A stretch of 64,000 nt of DNA, from the NCBI GenBank assembly GCA_947646735.1, contig CANTFK010000982.1, positions 124,001 through 188,000 on the forward strand, read 5' to 3'. The position numbers and the translations under genes are program-made. Positions within the stretch are counted from its first letter, which is position 1, and each line of letters begins with the position of its first letter. The notes under the pieces were generated by a model. The model made no database searches. It was not told the DNA's origin and saw nothing but the letters and a program-made list of their open reading frames with translations. Source of the stretch: Peronospora farinosa. Taxonomy: Eukaryota; Oomycota; Peronosporomycetes; Peronosporales; Peronosporaceae. Below are positions 19,760 to 32,091 of the stretch, in pieces.

Positions 19760-21501
19760 AATCTCTGTTCATTACTGATCATTGCAAAAATAGACAATCA
19801 ATCGTCAATGGGACGTTTTACAATGTACAGAGGGAATACTTAGGGCGGAATAAATGCGTAGTAATATGTATGTTCTTGTTAAACTCTTCAAGTTAAATCG
19901 TAGTACGATAATTGATACAGAGGTAGTATGTTGTGACTATTGCAACGCATTTGTAGAACCATTGGTAGCATGGAAATAAAAGGTTTCTGACAGACCCCAG
20001 TAGGTTCCAATCCAAGATTACGGCATTACGACAAGTCGAGAAGCACTCGAATATCGTCGAACGAATCAATGTGTTTGAGACGATGAAAAGGGTGCATCTT
20101 GTGCTAGAAATTTGAACAATTTGCTGTGTGGTTACCACTCGGAAGGAAAAAAAGGTCAGACAACCGAAATGATGGCGAACATCAAGACGTGCAACTTGGA
20201 AGTTGATGGATGACGGCTGGACGACTATTTAGTATCGGAGCAAAAAGGTCTTGTACGGCATCTTTTAGTTTTGAATTCCGATCATCGATTCGACATGAAG
20301 GAGGTGATAAAGTATTGGTGGATCACCGGCTCGTCCACATCTGTAACTCGTCACGCCTTCGATCTATTGCTGTCATTAACAAATTTACTTTTGGTTTAGC
20401 CATGTACCAAGAGCACACAAATCAAAAAAAGTATGACGTCTTCATGGATTGTGTTGTTTTGACTTGTTAACTGACGTACATTGAGATTAAGCGTGTTGTT
20501 AATTTGGACGGCGGGATAGTCTCGCTACGGTAATCAGAGTGTGCTTCAAAGGACGGTCATGGTAGTCATGATGATAAAAACACTAGTAGTGTAGAAGTAG
20601 CGGGTCGATCCGTGTAAGTTTTAGTGCCGAGGACTGTATACAGCTCGGACGCGATCGAGACCAAAAAGCGTTTCCTTGGAAGATGTCATGACGGACAGAT
20701 AAGCACATCATGGAATCAACTATTCAACCCAGCATCTTTGTGTACTTAGAGTTCGCCAAATACACCGACGGGTAGAACACAAAGTTTTTTGCACTTACAA
20801 GTCTGGCTGAGGTCCCATACAGATCTCGGAGTGTCAACCTTTTGCTCCTTTTGGCAAAAATGTGATGGGAATCGGTCAACACAGTCTGTGAAAGTATGCT
20901 GGGGTTTTCAGTATTTGTCCTGAATTGATTACAGGAATGACAAAGCTGTGCTTTGTACAGCGCAATTCAGGATATCATACGTCTTTGCAAGGCGACACAT
21001 AACCCAATCATGTTGGTAAGACCGATGTCCTCGGACACCTTCACTTTAGATCGTTTCATCACTCCGTCTTGACTTCCGAGTACCAAAACATACAAGCGTC
21101 CACTCAAAGCTGTTTCCACTTGTCAGGACCTCAAGCCAAAAACACCATGCTACGATCCAAACAAAGAGACTAGAGTAGAACACCTGGAATCCGTATAAGC
21201 TCATACGATTCAGTATGAAAAAGTAAGCAAAGCAGTCTTACCTTGAAAAACTCCGTTTTGAACGATCACTTCTTTCCAAAAGTGTGCTACGATCTCACAA
21301 CCTCCTGATGTTCCTTAGCACATAGGCGCTTGACACGCAAACAAAAACTATCTCGGATCTTCATTCTCGTGGTATTACTATGGGCAATTGCTTACAAGGT
21401 GCGTGAGTTGTATCAAGAGATATTATGATATGGGCTGTACATCAGTAGCACTACGACTGCTATCCCAGTATAAAATTATAACAAACAGCATGTACAATGT
21501 A
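19760..21501. other. Intergenic, right arm (1.7 kb)
   Basis: Mirror of 12912-14654. No recognisable gene; single-base differences from the left arm are present (for example near 19868). Confidence 0.45.
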
Positions 21502-23493
21502 CTAGTTGCACTGGCCAAGCTGATGGTCTGCCACCGTTTCGTCGGTATTCTCGGCAATGACCTTGAGTGCCATAATATCGTCATTGACGTTGCAGATGGT
21601 CAATAGACGGTCTACAAGAAAGCTACATGCGACATAGAGAGCCCAGGTGGATGGCAATGTGTTCACACCAAAAACAGTTCTGTACATGGTAGACATAACC
21701 ACCATGCTACCGTTTGGAACTGGTGGTGTGCTGACGCACGCTACGATCGTTAGGAAGAAGATCGCTACAAGGCGCAAGAAAGTAATTTCGTCACCATTGC
21801 CGGATGACTCCGCCAAAAAAATGATGCCAACTGGATAGTACCATCCAGAGCCCGACATGTTCGTAAGGACACCGACAGAAACTACGAACGTGGCGATTGA
21901 CTGTGAGCACACTCGAGCTTTCTGGATGCAGCTGAGAGTCACAGGAGCAGTAGCCAGCGACGAGGAAGAGCTGAAAGCGAAGAGGTACGAGCGAATCATG
22001 TGGTGCATGTGGGGGTATGGATTACAGCGAGCGAGGAGGAACACGATGAACGGGTATACGATCCAAATCTGCAGTGTTGTGGCTAAGGCGCAAGCCACAA
22101 GAAACATGTAAACTTTGGGCAAATTGCTCACAGCGGCCTGGTTGGACGCAAAAGCTCCGGCGATGATGGAGACGACGGTAACAGGCGTTGTCCAGATGAG
22201 CCATTCCATGGCCAGGAGAAAAGTGTTGCGCAGCTGCATCAGCACCAGGTACAAATAGTTCACACGATGGGTATTGGAAAAGTAGTTTCGTCCTGCGATT
22301 GAGCCGAACGCCATACCGAAGACGATGATTGCCAGTAGATCGCCGTCTGCCAACGAGGCAAAGACGTTGTTCGACACCATAGACTCCAGAGTCAAGATCA
22401 GATGCTTACTGAAAGTCAGCTCCGGGATCACCACGTTGCTGTTCGTCTCGAACACGTTATGCACGTTGCCCAGTACGAAAGCATTTTCCAGTGACATTTC
22501 CGTGGCATTGGAAGAGCAGGTAATGCTCTTGTTGGTCAGCATCTCCAGCTTGAGTCCGCTCGAACAAGTTAGCCTCACTGTGTTAGTGTGAGGACTAACA
22601 AACTTGTTCGGGAGACGGAACAGAGGTCGAAAGACCAAGGCCAAACTGATGCCCACGACCGTCGAAACCACCCACCCCGTCGCGAAAATCTTAAGTGTTT
22701 GCAATCCAATGATCGAGACTTTGCCGATGAACACAATGTCGCCTACCGCCACTGCCACCGCGCAGAACACGTAAGGCACCACGAGAGCGTTAACAGCTCG
22801 CAAGAACAAGTCACCAGGTAACAAAATCCACTGCGCCGCGATGTCAGACACGCCGACATGGGCGAATACGATGCCAAGGGCGACTCCGACCACGATTCCG
22901 ACGATCATGTGCTTTGCCGATACGTTGAGATTGCTTCTGTTGCCTCGATAGCTCTTAGTCAGATCTGGTCGCTTTTTCTCCCGACAGTCAGTACTGGAGA
23001 TGAAAGGCATTGTTGTAGGCTCAACGTCGTCGTAGTCAGTTGGAGCAAACAACGAAGTGCTGCTTTCGGTATTGCCAAGCGTATTGGACTTCATGAAAGC
23101 TGCTACCGGATTTGAATGCTGGCGATTGGTGATGAAGTTGGTTCGGATGTCATCCCTGCCCAGATCACGGCTTATCTGGAGGTTTGCAGAGCTCGTGGAT
23201 GTTGGACGACTTCCAGTTGTAAAATTGGTGCGAAGATAGTTAGTCGTGGGTAGCGGGGGTGCTTGGGGTGGAACATGCTGCGAAATGGGCAGCATTGTGG
23301 GCGATGTAGGCACAAACAAACCGTCGCTGGTCGACTGGGGTCGCTGTTGTTGCTGGTCGTCATTGTGTTGACTCGGTTGGTCGTCGTCGTCGTCGTGGCC
23401 TTCTCGCAAAACCCGCTGCTGCTCCTCCTCCATCCGTACGACAGACGCGGGTGGTCGCATGCCCACAAAATCAGCAAAGACGCCTATTGGCAT
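21502..23493 (-). CDS. SLC1/DAACS-family sodium-coupled symporter, right-arm copy
   Basis: 663 residues from the ATG at 23493, intact. It differs from the left copy at three residues: Gln for Pro in the N-terminal Gln-rich run, Arg for Leu in the SYRGNRSN segment just before the membrane domain, and Thr for Ala in a central membrane segment (TTPVTVVS). The HP1, NMSGSG, HP2 and TM8 features are the same, including Leu at the substrate-binding Arg position. Intactness of both copies suggests a recent duplication or two alleles. Confidence 0.88.
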   Translation of the reverse strand: MPIGVFADFVGMRPPASVVRMEEEQQRVLREGHDDDDDQPSQHNDDQQQQRPQSTSDGLFVPTSPTMLPISQHVPPQAPPLPTTNYLRTNFTTGSRPTSTSSANLQISRDLGRDDIRTNFITNRQHSNPVAAFMKSNTLGNTESSTSLFAPTDYDDVEPTTMPFISSTDCREKKRPDLTKSYRGNRSNLNVSAKHMIVGIVVGVALGIVFAHVGVSDIAAQWILLPGDLFLRAVNALVVPYVFCAVAVAVGDIVFIGKVSIIGLQTLKIFATGWVVSTVVGISLALVFRPLFRLPNKFVSPHTNTVRLTCSSGLKLEMLTNKSITCSSNATEMSLENAFVLGNVHNVFETNSNVVIPELTFSKHLILTLESMVSNNVFASLADGDLLAIIVFGMAFGSIAGRNYFSNTHRVNYLYLVLMQLRNTFLLAMEWLIWTTPVTVVSIIAGAFASNQAAVSNLPKVYMFLVACALATTLQIWIVYPFIVFLLARCNPYPHMHHMIRSYLFAFSSSSSLATAPVTLSCIQKARVCSQSIATFVVSVGVLTNMSGSGWYYPVGIIFLAESSGNGDEITFLRLVAIFFLTIVACVSTPPVPNGSMVVMSTMYRTVFGVNTLPSTWALYVACSFLVDRLLTICNVNDDIMALKVIAENTDETVADHQLGQCN

Positions 23494-24335
23494 CAAGGAG
23501 CGACTTGAAAGATGAGAAATTGGCTCAAATTGAGTTCCACATTCACCTTCAAAACCTTGTCTCTGACGTTGTCATTATTGCTGGCTCCACTCAATTCCAA
23601 GGACTTGTGAAAGCGAGTCAGGATTAGCTCACGAACAGAGACGTGAGGAAGTGATTGAGGGTGAGAGATGTCGGTGTGCTTGACAACGGGCTCTGACTTG
23701 TTGACTGCACTACCGTATCGACCGACATTTCATTCGAACAGTTTTGGATTTTCATTCACATTGTTAACACTTAGCGGTGGCTTTGAATCCATTCGATGTC
23801 TTCCATCCGTCCATTTGTTTCAATTGCTTGTCATGTTTTGCAAATACTCTTTCTTTGCTGCACTCCGACTTCAAGGACTTTTCTGTTGAAGTCATAATGT
23901 AGTCGAGCAAGTGGCTCCCCTCACTTTTTGTGGTAAGCCCCGCGTTGAATAAGCCCTTCCGACCAGCAGAAATGTCGAAAGATATGCACTTGAGGAGGAC
24001 AAGGACCTACAGCATTGATCAATTGACATCGATCAATTGTCTTGGAAGTACAATGTGATTGTACTCAATGCTGCATCCATTCCTACAGCGCACTCTGAAT
24101 TGACATTGATAGGCGAAGTCTGTCGGTGACGCTGCAAGTAATGTCATATGTCTCGCTTCGTGTGGACAGGTGGCTGATGGCAGCGTAAAAGAAGCGTCAA
24201 AGACGTCGCATACCTACAAACTCGAAACCGTTCGTTTCGACCTGTCCACTCTTTGGTATGATCGTGTGTCGGCCAATCTACACGTGACTGCGTGTGTGCA
24301 ATGTCATATTGCATTCTCCTACTCAAGACGCGACC
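23494..24335. other. Divergent intergenic region, right arm
   Basis: Mirror of 10088-10919. No gene seen. It contains the roughly 10-bp extra stretch near 23982-24002 relative to the left arm, and the initiator-like site at 23502-23517. Confidence 0.5.
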
Positions 24336-24719
24336 ATGGGCCTGAACATCACGAATATGCTGCTGCAGAAGACGCGGTGGGTGGCGTCCAAGTTGTCGCT
24401 GCGGAGGTGGCAGTTCAAGAAGCGGTCGAGCATGGAGGCCACACAACTACGGCCAATTGCGCTGGCCGGTGCCAGTAGATGCTTTACAGGTTCTTCCACG
24501 CAGTGCAATCATTTTTCTCGGACGCCTTCAGGTGCGCAGTACGAGCAGGGGAAATACAGTTCAGGTGGAGGAGACTCCAGTGTCGTGGACAGCAGGTGAA
24601 AGATCTGCCGAATGTGCGAGCGCAAGTTCTCACCCTTGAGTATGAGTCGACAGTATCAGAGCTTTTGTTCATTGGATTGCAAGTCAGCCTTTATGCTCGG
24701 TCATGATGAGACTGCATAG
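24336..24719 (+). pseudogene. FCS-type zinc-finger reading frame with in-frame TGA, right-arm copy
   Basis: Same structure as the left copy: ATG at 24336, a basic then Ser/Gly-rich segment, TGA at 24597-24599, then in frame the C-x2-C-x16-C-S-x2-C finger and a TAG at 24717-24719. The stop is shared, so it predates the duplication or is functional (recoding, or an unseen intron). Cys and FCS residues are intact. Confidence 0.45.
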
Positions 24720-25296
24720 CTTGCAAGAAGTCTACAGGACCTAATAGTCGATTGCTGGTTTTGAAATGTAGACACTGTTGACATGATCGTCTCGGTCCTT
24801 GGGTCAATGGAATCCCAGTAGGCAGCGAGCGTGGTCAAGTTGACAAATTCGATGGAGGCGTATTGTCACGAGCAAAAGAAGAGAAGAGTTGACAGCGCAC
24901 CGAATGGAAACTGAACGAAAAATAAAGAGGTCAACTCAGATCCATGATTTCGGTGGAACTCAAAGAGAAGCTCAAGAACCCTTAAGCGTCAAGTGGTTGT
25001 CTACCCGACGGAGGTATGCACGTGCAAGCGCAAAGAGGATCTGCTGGTTTTCAGAGCAAGACAGAGTTGACGGCAGTGACCCCGTTCCATGTCGTCGTCT
25101 TCCAGCTTCCGTGCCATGTCATGAATTGACATTTTTCTTTGTCCATTCTGAAGACTCAAATCACTATCACACTTACTAGTTTCATGTTCAAAGAGTTCGT
25201 TCGACACCATGACGGAAGAAGTCAAGGAGTTGCTTAACAGACAAAAAATGTAGCCATCTCTTCCATCCATCACGTTTTAATGCCAGAATCCAGACC
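24720..25296. other. Intergenic, upstream of MCM9 (right arm)
   Basis: 577 bp, mirror of 9127-9703. No gene recognised. Confidence 0.5.
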
Positions 25297-28122
25297 ATGT
25301 CATCGACTACTACCGACAAAGGAACGGGTGCTCATTTTGAGCGCTTGGCATCGAAATACCAAGTGACGTTTGCGCGTTTTCTACGTCGTCACTATCGCTC
25401 TGAGCTGCAGCAATTGTATCAACGTCTGTGTCTTGTGTCAAAGCCCTTGACTGCTCTGAATTCATCGCCAGAGTCGAATCTCTTTGTCTATAGTCAACGC
25501 GTATGTGCACAGCGTCTGCTCGACTTCAATGTCCAGCTCGGAACGCTTTTGTTCCGTCACCCTGAACAGCTTCTACCTCTGTTTCATATGGCACTAGCCA
25601 ACGAGGTCGGTCGCAATGCTAGTGACAAACCACTGGACGGTGACGGCCTGCCATCCATTCCACTTAAACTCAGACGCAAACTCAAGGTGCGGGTCGAGAA
25701 TTTGCCCCCCGTAGCACCACTTCGAAAGCACGCTATCAGTGCAATCAGGTCCAACGATGTAAAGCAGCTCATTCAGATTGCAGGCACGGTGGTACGCACA
25801 GGAGTGGTGCGTTGAGTGTGGAACTTGCATCAGCTCTAGGGATCTCGCTGACTATCTATTGTGCAGATTAAGATGCAGGAGACGGAGAGAGAGTACCAGT
25901 GCTGCAATGTGCGGTGTGGACACCGGTTCTTGGTCAAGTCGGACCCAGAGCAGGGCAACGTGCTGGAGATTCCAGTAAGAAAATGAGATGCTGTTCCTCG
26001 AAGAAGCGATGGGCTGACTGTTTCTTGTGTGCTCTTTGCTTGACTGCAGAAAGTTTGTCCGTCGGATAGTACTGGAGACACGAGCAGTGGCGGTAAGAAG
26101 CCATGCAAGTCGATGCAGTTCATGCCTCTTGGTGGAGCTGAGGGCAGTGTGGTATCGGACCACCAGGTGATTAAGATCCAGGAGCAGGCATCCAAGTTAG
26201 GCGTTGGCTCCATTCCAAGGTCGATGCTGGTTGTACTGGAGGACGATCTGGTAGACTCCGTGAAGGCTGGAGATCAGGTCGTGGTGGTGGGCATCCTAAT
26301 GCGCACATGGAAACCTTGTGTGAGAGGAGTACGCTGCGACCTGGAGACGACAATCAAAGCTAACAGCATTCGCATTAAGAATGCGTCGACATCGCATGTC
26401 CTCGTTACTGAAGAGTTGCGAGCAGAGTTTGCACACTTTTGGGCAAAACACCGACAACATCCAGTGCGAGGACGCAACGAAATCGTCGCAAGCATTTGTC
26501 CGAAAGTTTACGGGCTGTTTATTGTTAAACTTGCGGTGGCGCTTACAGTGATCGGCGGAGTCTCGTACGTCGATGACACTGGCATGAAGACGCGTGGCGA
26601 ACCACACATACTCTTGGTCGGCGATCCTGGTACAGGGAAATCTCAGTTTCTCCGTTTTACGGCCGAGCTCAGCCCCCGCTCGGTTCTTACAACGGGTATT
26701 GGCACGACAAGCGCTGGACTGACCTGTACAGCAGTCAAGGATGGCGGCGAGTGGATGCTGGAAGCTGGTGCCTTGGTGCTAGCAGATCGCGGCGTGTGTT
26801 GCATCGACGAGTTCAGTAGCATTCGCAATAACGATCGTACGTCCATCCATGAAGCCATGGAGCAGCAGACACTGAGCGTGGCAAAGGCTGGTCTAGTGTG
26901 CAAATTGAATGCACGAACCACAATCTTTGCCGTGACGAACCCAAAGGGCCGATATGACCCGACGAAAGACGTGTCTGTAAACACAAGCATCGCTAGCCCT
27001 TTACTTAGTCGGTTTGACCTCATTCTCGTGCTGCTGGATCGCATGAACCCGCGTTGGGACAATGTCGTCTCCTCTTTCATCCTCAAACAGGCCGTTGGGA
27101 CGAATACCAGTGTAAAAGAAGAAGCTGAATACCATGAGAACGAGTCAGCGTTCAAGTCAGTGGATAGACAAGAGCCACGATCGTCGGCACCGGAGGAAGG
27201 TCCATCGGTGTGGAGTATCCAAACACTGCAAGCATATATCTGTTACGTAAAGGATAAGTATGAGCCCCAACTGAGTCGTGCGGCAATGACAATACTCCAG
27301 CGTTATTACCAGCGACAGCGGGCATCTGATAGTCGTAGTGCAGCTCGCACAACAATTCGACTTCTGGAGAGCCTCACGAGACTCGCACAGGCCCATGCAA
27401 GACTGATGTGCCACTCCGAAGTAGCTGTCATGGATGCCGTCGTTGCCGTCTTTGTCATGGAAGTGAGCAAGTCCACAGATAATTGCTCCGATATGCTGGA
27501 GGGAGGCGTCGAGTCGGTCTTGCACTCTAACTTTTCTGAAAATCCACAGGAAGAGTATCTGCTCCAAGAAAAACTTGTTCTGGACTATCTGATGCTGCAA
27601 GAATTTAGCACAGCAGACGATAGCCAATCCGACTTCGCAGCGTCCGAACCACCTACCAGTTCACAGAACCATCCATTGCAACAACAACCCGATCCCGTTA
27701 CTAGGTACCCTCTCGCCACCGACAAATATCAAGAGGCTGACGTCAAAGACGAATTTGCTGGTGATGTGTGTTTTCCCGGGAATAAAGAACAACAAGTGCC
27801 CGTCGCAAGCAGACCATGGTATGGAAACCAACAGCAGAATGGAGGTACCCATTCTGACCGAAAACAACGGCACGAGAGTTCTTCATTGCAAAGTGTTCCG
27901 TGGAGTCAGCGACAGCACTCACTCACTCTGGCGCCAATTTCTCAAAGCAAAGTCAATGGTGACGAAGACTTGGATATCATGGACGACTATCGTCGTGGTC
28001 TGTGCAGTCAAAACCGAAAAGAGGACTCTGACGCGCCGTCGGAGACGCGTTTTGATTTTGGTCGCTGGAGTCAACAAGCCAAGGCAAGTCATGAGTCGAT
28101 TATCAGCAAGTGGAAAAAGTAA
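25297..28122 (+). CDS. MCM9: MCM9-type DNA helicase, right-arm copy
   Basis: Exons 25297-25806, 25867-25974, 26050-28122; 896 residues, frame intact. It differs from the left copy at about five residues: Gly for Ser in exon 1 (NEVGRNAS), Ile for Met just before Walker A (EPHILLVGD), Val for Leu after the DPTKDVS loop, and Glu for Lys and Leu for Pro in the C-terminal tail. Walker A, Walker B, MCM signature and arginine finger are unchanged. Of the core changes, Ile before Walker A and Val at DVSVN are conservative. Both copies could be functional. Confidence 0.92.
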
Positions 28123-28179
28123 ACTATCGAACAAATGAAACCTAGACATGCTGGTTCATTTATGAGCTTCCTCCACACG

Positions 28180-28283
28180 TTACACGTGCATCAACGAGTA
28201 CAGCAAATGCACGTTTTTCCGACTCTCAAAGTCCTGAATGACGTCGATAATGTCATCGTCGAGACCATTCAGCACATTGATCT

Positions 28284-28316
<33 letters not shown>

Positions 28317-29019
28317 CACAACAACATCAATCACCTTGTCAGTCTACCAATCTCGCTTGAAGGTAGCACAAAAACCTACCGCTTGACACAATTCCAAAGC
28401 CAATGATCCGCCCACTTTGGCATGTTCTGGTGTGTCTTTTGTGTCGAGACAGAGCAAATGAAGTGGTCTCCAGACCATCGTCGGTTCATTTCCAGGTCCA
28501 TCAGGGCCTCCGGCCGCTCCTCGTAGTTGAAGATCTTCTAATACAATTTCAAAGATTCGATCATCAAAGCACAAGACGACATCCAATTCCTGTAACTCCT
28601 TTACACTGAGATCCTGCCATCGTTGTGGACACTTTTTGGTCAACATATCTCGTTCCAGCATAGCCAGCACCCCATTTCGCTTAAACCTGCAAGTATAGTA
28701 CCATCATTTGTCATTTTATGAGTCTCCATTGTCGTCTATAAATAAGAAAATTACAAATCTAGCCATGATGAAAAATAGCATACAGCTCGGCGTTTTCACC
28801 CTTCAGCTCCCGGTACATTGTCTCATACGGTGTAAAAAACTCATAAATACGTGGATCATCACGTGATGGACCAGGAAAACGGACGCGGTTGCCAGCCCCG
28901 AAGGAACAAACACGCAGTCCTGCAGCGTGTAGATGGTCATGTGCCTCGGTACTTCGATTTACATTGTTAGCGCATAGCATGGCGAACATGGGGCGTGTCG
29001 TCCCCATTGTAGTAGTCAT
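28180..29019 (-). CDS. SSU72: SSU72 RNA polymerase II CTD Ser5 phosphatase, right-arm copy
   Basis: Exons on the minus strand 29019-28784, 28686-28380, 28281-28180; 214 residues with no amino-acid change from the left copy. Splice sites and the intronic triplet repeat (read as CAA on this strand) are preserved. It ends 57 bp from the MCM9 stop, convergent. The upstream flank ends at the arm boundary 29319, so about 300 bp of 5' flank was included in the duplication. Confidence 0.92.
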
Positions 29020-29319
29020 ACAGTCTAGTAATATACCTCAATACTTTTGAAAATAGTAATATTGGAAAAGGAAAAACCAGTACTATCTGTAGCCGGAATA
29101 TCTGATTCGATGGCTTATCAAATGACGTACTTAAAACGATCTGGTACTTGGTTTTTGTCATACTCTTTGACAATGTCAACATTGCAATCCATCAATTGTA
29201 CGCCCAATGGTGGTAGTAATCCAGTAGTCTACTAAATAGGCAGTACGTCTGAAAAAGGAATGAAATGCAGCATCTTCACTTCACTAGACGATCAACTTGA
29301 TTACTATTCAAACGCAGAT

Positions 29320-30846
29320 TCATTTTAGCCCTTTGATGGAATGAAGTCACTGTAAGAGAGTTACTGCATAGCACCAAATGTTGTTTAAATGCCTCATGTC
29401 GACGCATGATACCGTGACTTCAGCAACCAAAGTGTTGCTGAAGACGCGACCCATAGAAAAATGTAGTTAAAAATATGTGTTGAGCGCTTCTAGCATCTTT
29501 CTGATGCCGTTCCATTCTTCTTGGTACTGCTTTAAATTGCAGCCTACTACTCGAAACAGGACGTTAACAGCACTTTTGAGTTGTACAGCTCGCCAAGATT
29601 AGACCTATCGATGCCATTTTCGCATCGTCCTACATAAACAGTGTCACTCAGATTAAAAGGATGACAGAGCCGAATTTTTTTGCCAGTTGTCTTTCCCCAA
29701 AGAAAGTACTTGCGCTGCTCTCATTCATCAGCGTGTGACAATGCCGCACATCGCTCTTTATCACGCTCTGATTAGGGCGGCTGAGCACATCCATAGGGTT
29801 TGTCTCCCCCCTCGCAGAGAAAATTGCTTGCGCGTGAGCAATATGTGAAAAAAAGCAGTAGTCTGCGCTTGTAAACAGAGTGCACCTGGCGGCAGTAACA
29901 CGATAAAGTGGTGCAGACCCGACAGATGAATCGTCGCTGTCACTCGACGAACGTCCTTGCATCTTCCTCGTGCCAAAAACACGTTCATGTACCGCTTAAA
30001 GCGAAAATTTTCTTGCCGTGCTTTCTCTCGCAAAGTAGAAACGTCAATCTTTCGGCTACATCGTGGTAGAATGTATGCTTTCGCGACATATTGGCTTACG
30101 AGCTGCACTGGACGCCACCTGTTTCACCATCGCCATCGAATCTGAGCAAACGATGGAGGGCGTTGTCGATTTGTTGAGGGTCAAAACCCCTTTATTGATG
30201 CCTGCTTGTCATGGCAACGAGGGTCAGTTCAAAAGTGCGTATTGTCCAGCTTGTCTTGCAAAATACTTTACTTTGACAAGCGCAGTGGTATTTACTATGA
30301 CGCAGAACTTTGTATTGGTATGTATACCTCTAAAAGAGATGCTCTTGCAGCGCGTATCTATCCGACCATCATGTCGGAGTTTTTAATTGACGTACAGTAT
30401 TGTCACCGTGTTGTTGTAAGTGTGAAGTCTATCAGTCTCCCGTATCAGCTCTTTTGCTGGCCAACATATTATTTGTACATTCTTTGATTCCTTCCGATCG
30501 CGTCGAGCGTAGCGTTATCGGAAATCGAAAGTAAGTCTGGGTGGACGAACTCGGGAGGTCGACGAAGTGTAGCTAAGAGTGAACTCACGAAGGACAACGT
30601 CTTGCAAAGTTTATAGGAGCTCAAAGCAAGACCAAGCTCTATCGTTTGGCCTTTACTGTACCGTACTGTACTCGGAGTCGCACTTTCGAGCTTTCTTGTC
30701 CATCTACATCCACAGCTGCTGACGTCAATTGTGATTTGGTCGTGTTTGAAACCTCAAGTGCGCAGTGTACACTGGCGTCGCTTCTGCTATCGCGAGCTCC
30801 ACGGATCAGCACACCATCTTTACGTCTTAAAGAGTAAGACACTCGC
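29320..30846. other. Unique DNA beyond the right arm, no confident gene
   Basis: Two coding-like but unassigned stretches are visible. On the minus strand, about 30108-29940 reads RKIDVSTLREKARQENFRFK before frames change. On the plus strand, about 30240-30400 reads LYFDKRSGIYYDAELC and DALAARIYPTIMSEF. Neither has a good start, complete frame or known domain. They may be exons or decayed genes. The last few hundred bases should hold the promoter of the Cys/His-repeat gene. Confidence 0.4.
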
Positions 30847-32091
30847 ATGGAGCATCGAAAGTGCGGCGATACCGACGTTACCGCTCGAGACTCAGAAGCA
30901 ACGTCAACGCAAGGCAATAACCACAAGGGTGAAGAAGGACAGAAGATAGCGGTAGCCACCGGTATAGTGACTGAAGAAAAGTGGAGTGAACTTAGCAACC
31001 TCCGAGTTGCAGGTGACAGCGAGGAGACAGCTCAGTCTCAGCCTAGCTCGAGCTGCAGTGCCGTCAGCAATAGGCATAATATTAGACGCATTAGCAGCTA
31101 TGCACATTTGAAAACGCCACAGGACGACGGTGAGTTGAGTAAGTCGTCACTCAGCTTCATTCTAGACGACCAGGCAGCATCGGCGGCAGTCGGTAAGATG
31201 TTTAATATGATGTTTTCTGGTGTTGTCTCACTCAAAATGTCAAATATCCTTCAGAAGACGAAAACTTCACGTCGGGGGGCAAGATATTTTCGGCGTCGGT
31301 CACCAGGAGCAGAAGCAGGAGTACCGGAGATCTAAGTAGAGCAGGAATGGTTGGTTATGCTATGGCTCTCGAAGATGATTTAGCTACAGCAGCACAAAGT
31401 GACCGCACCTGTCGCTCAAGTGACAAGCAAGCAAACACCGATGGGAAACGTCGAGCACGAAGGCCGCCCAGCCGTATCTGCAAGCATGAGAGCTGTGAGC
31501 AGTATGTGGTGGATCAAGGGCTCTGCGTTCGACATGGAGTACGTGCACCTATCACTCTTATATATTTTATTTTCCCCATTTTTGCTGTCAGGGGCGACTC
31601 CGTTTTAGCTTTCTAAGACCGGGAAAGTAACTGGTATTTATGTGCAATGCAACTGAGCAGGGTGGTAAGCGATGTCAAACGTTGGGATGCACCAGTCGAG
31701 CAAAACATCAAGGACGTTGTTGGAAGCACGGTACGGCACACGTTTCGCAAAGTAACTGCACTTTATCTGATGAAAGTGTCATTGGTCCTACCCATTTCAG
31801 GTGGATCGACAGAGTGCAAGGTTCCACGTTGCATCAATCGCGCCAAGTCGCGCGGGTTCTGCTGGTCGCACGGTGGTGGCACAAAGTGCAAGGCCGAAAA
31901 CTGCGAGAAAATCGCCATTTCCAACGGTCTATGCTGGGCCCACGGAGGAGGTACGTTCATGTTCGTCAACAGATAAGGTTGCACGATCTGTTACGTGGCT
32001 TGCAGGTAAGCGGTGCGTGGTGGAAGGATGTATGCGCCAGGCTTATGAGCGCACAGACAATTTGTGCAACAACCACTACCAGGAGCGGTAG
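30847..32091 (+). CDS. Cys/His-repeat (C-x4-C-x6-G-x-C-x2-HGG) protein
   Basis: Five exons: 30847-31192, 31255-31538, 31661-31730, 31801-31950, 32006-32091, giving 936 bp and 311 residues with all splices GT-AG and frame-consistent. The N-terminal half is polar and Ser-rich without a recognised domain. The C-terminal half is five tandem repeats of about 23 residues: CKHESCEQYVVDQGLCVRHG, CQTLGCTSRAKHQGRCWKHG, CKVPRCINRAKSRGFCWSHG, CKAENCEKIAISNGLCWAHG and CVVEGCMRQAYERTDNLCNNH. Each offers three Cys and one His, so each may bind one zinc. Oomycete proteins with such repeats are often loosely annotated as WRKY19-like, but no WRKY domain is visible here. The last three introns each fall at the HGG hinge between repeats, which suggests growth by exon duplication. 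Function unknown; nuclear nucleic-acid or protein binding is a guess. Confidence 0.82.

Larger units (their letters stand above)
18849..29319 (-). repeat. Right arm of giant inverted repeat (10,471 bp)
   Basis: Reverse complement of 5103-15565. It begins inside the ZCCHC9-like coding region and ends at GCAGAT (29314-29319), after which the sequence is unrelated to the copia LTR on the left side. Gene order is mirrored. Differences from the left arm are scattered single bases plus a few small indels, one of about 10 bp. Confidence 0.95.

Noticed and set aside
5103..29319. Palindrome as a simple fold-back sequencing-read (missed-adapter) artefact
   Set aside because: The arms differ by substitutions and a roughly 10-bp block and are separated by a unique spacer, which that artefact does not give. 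Haplotype misjoining remains possible.
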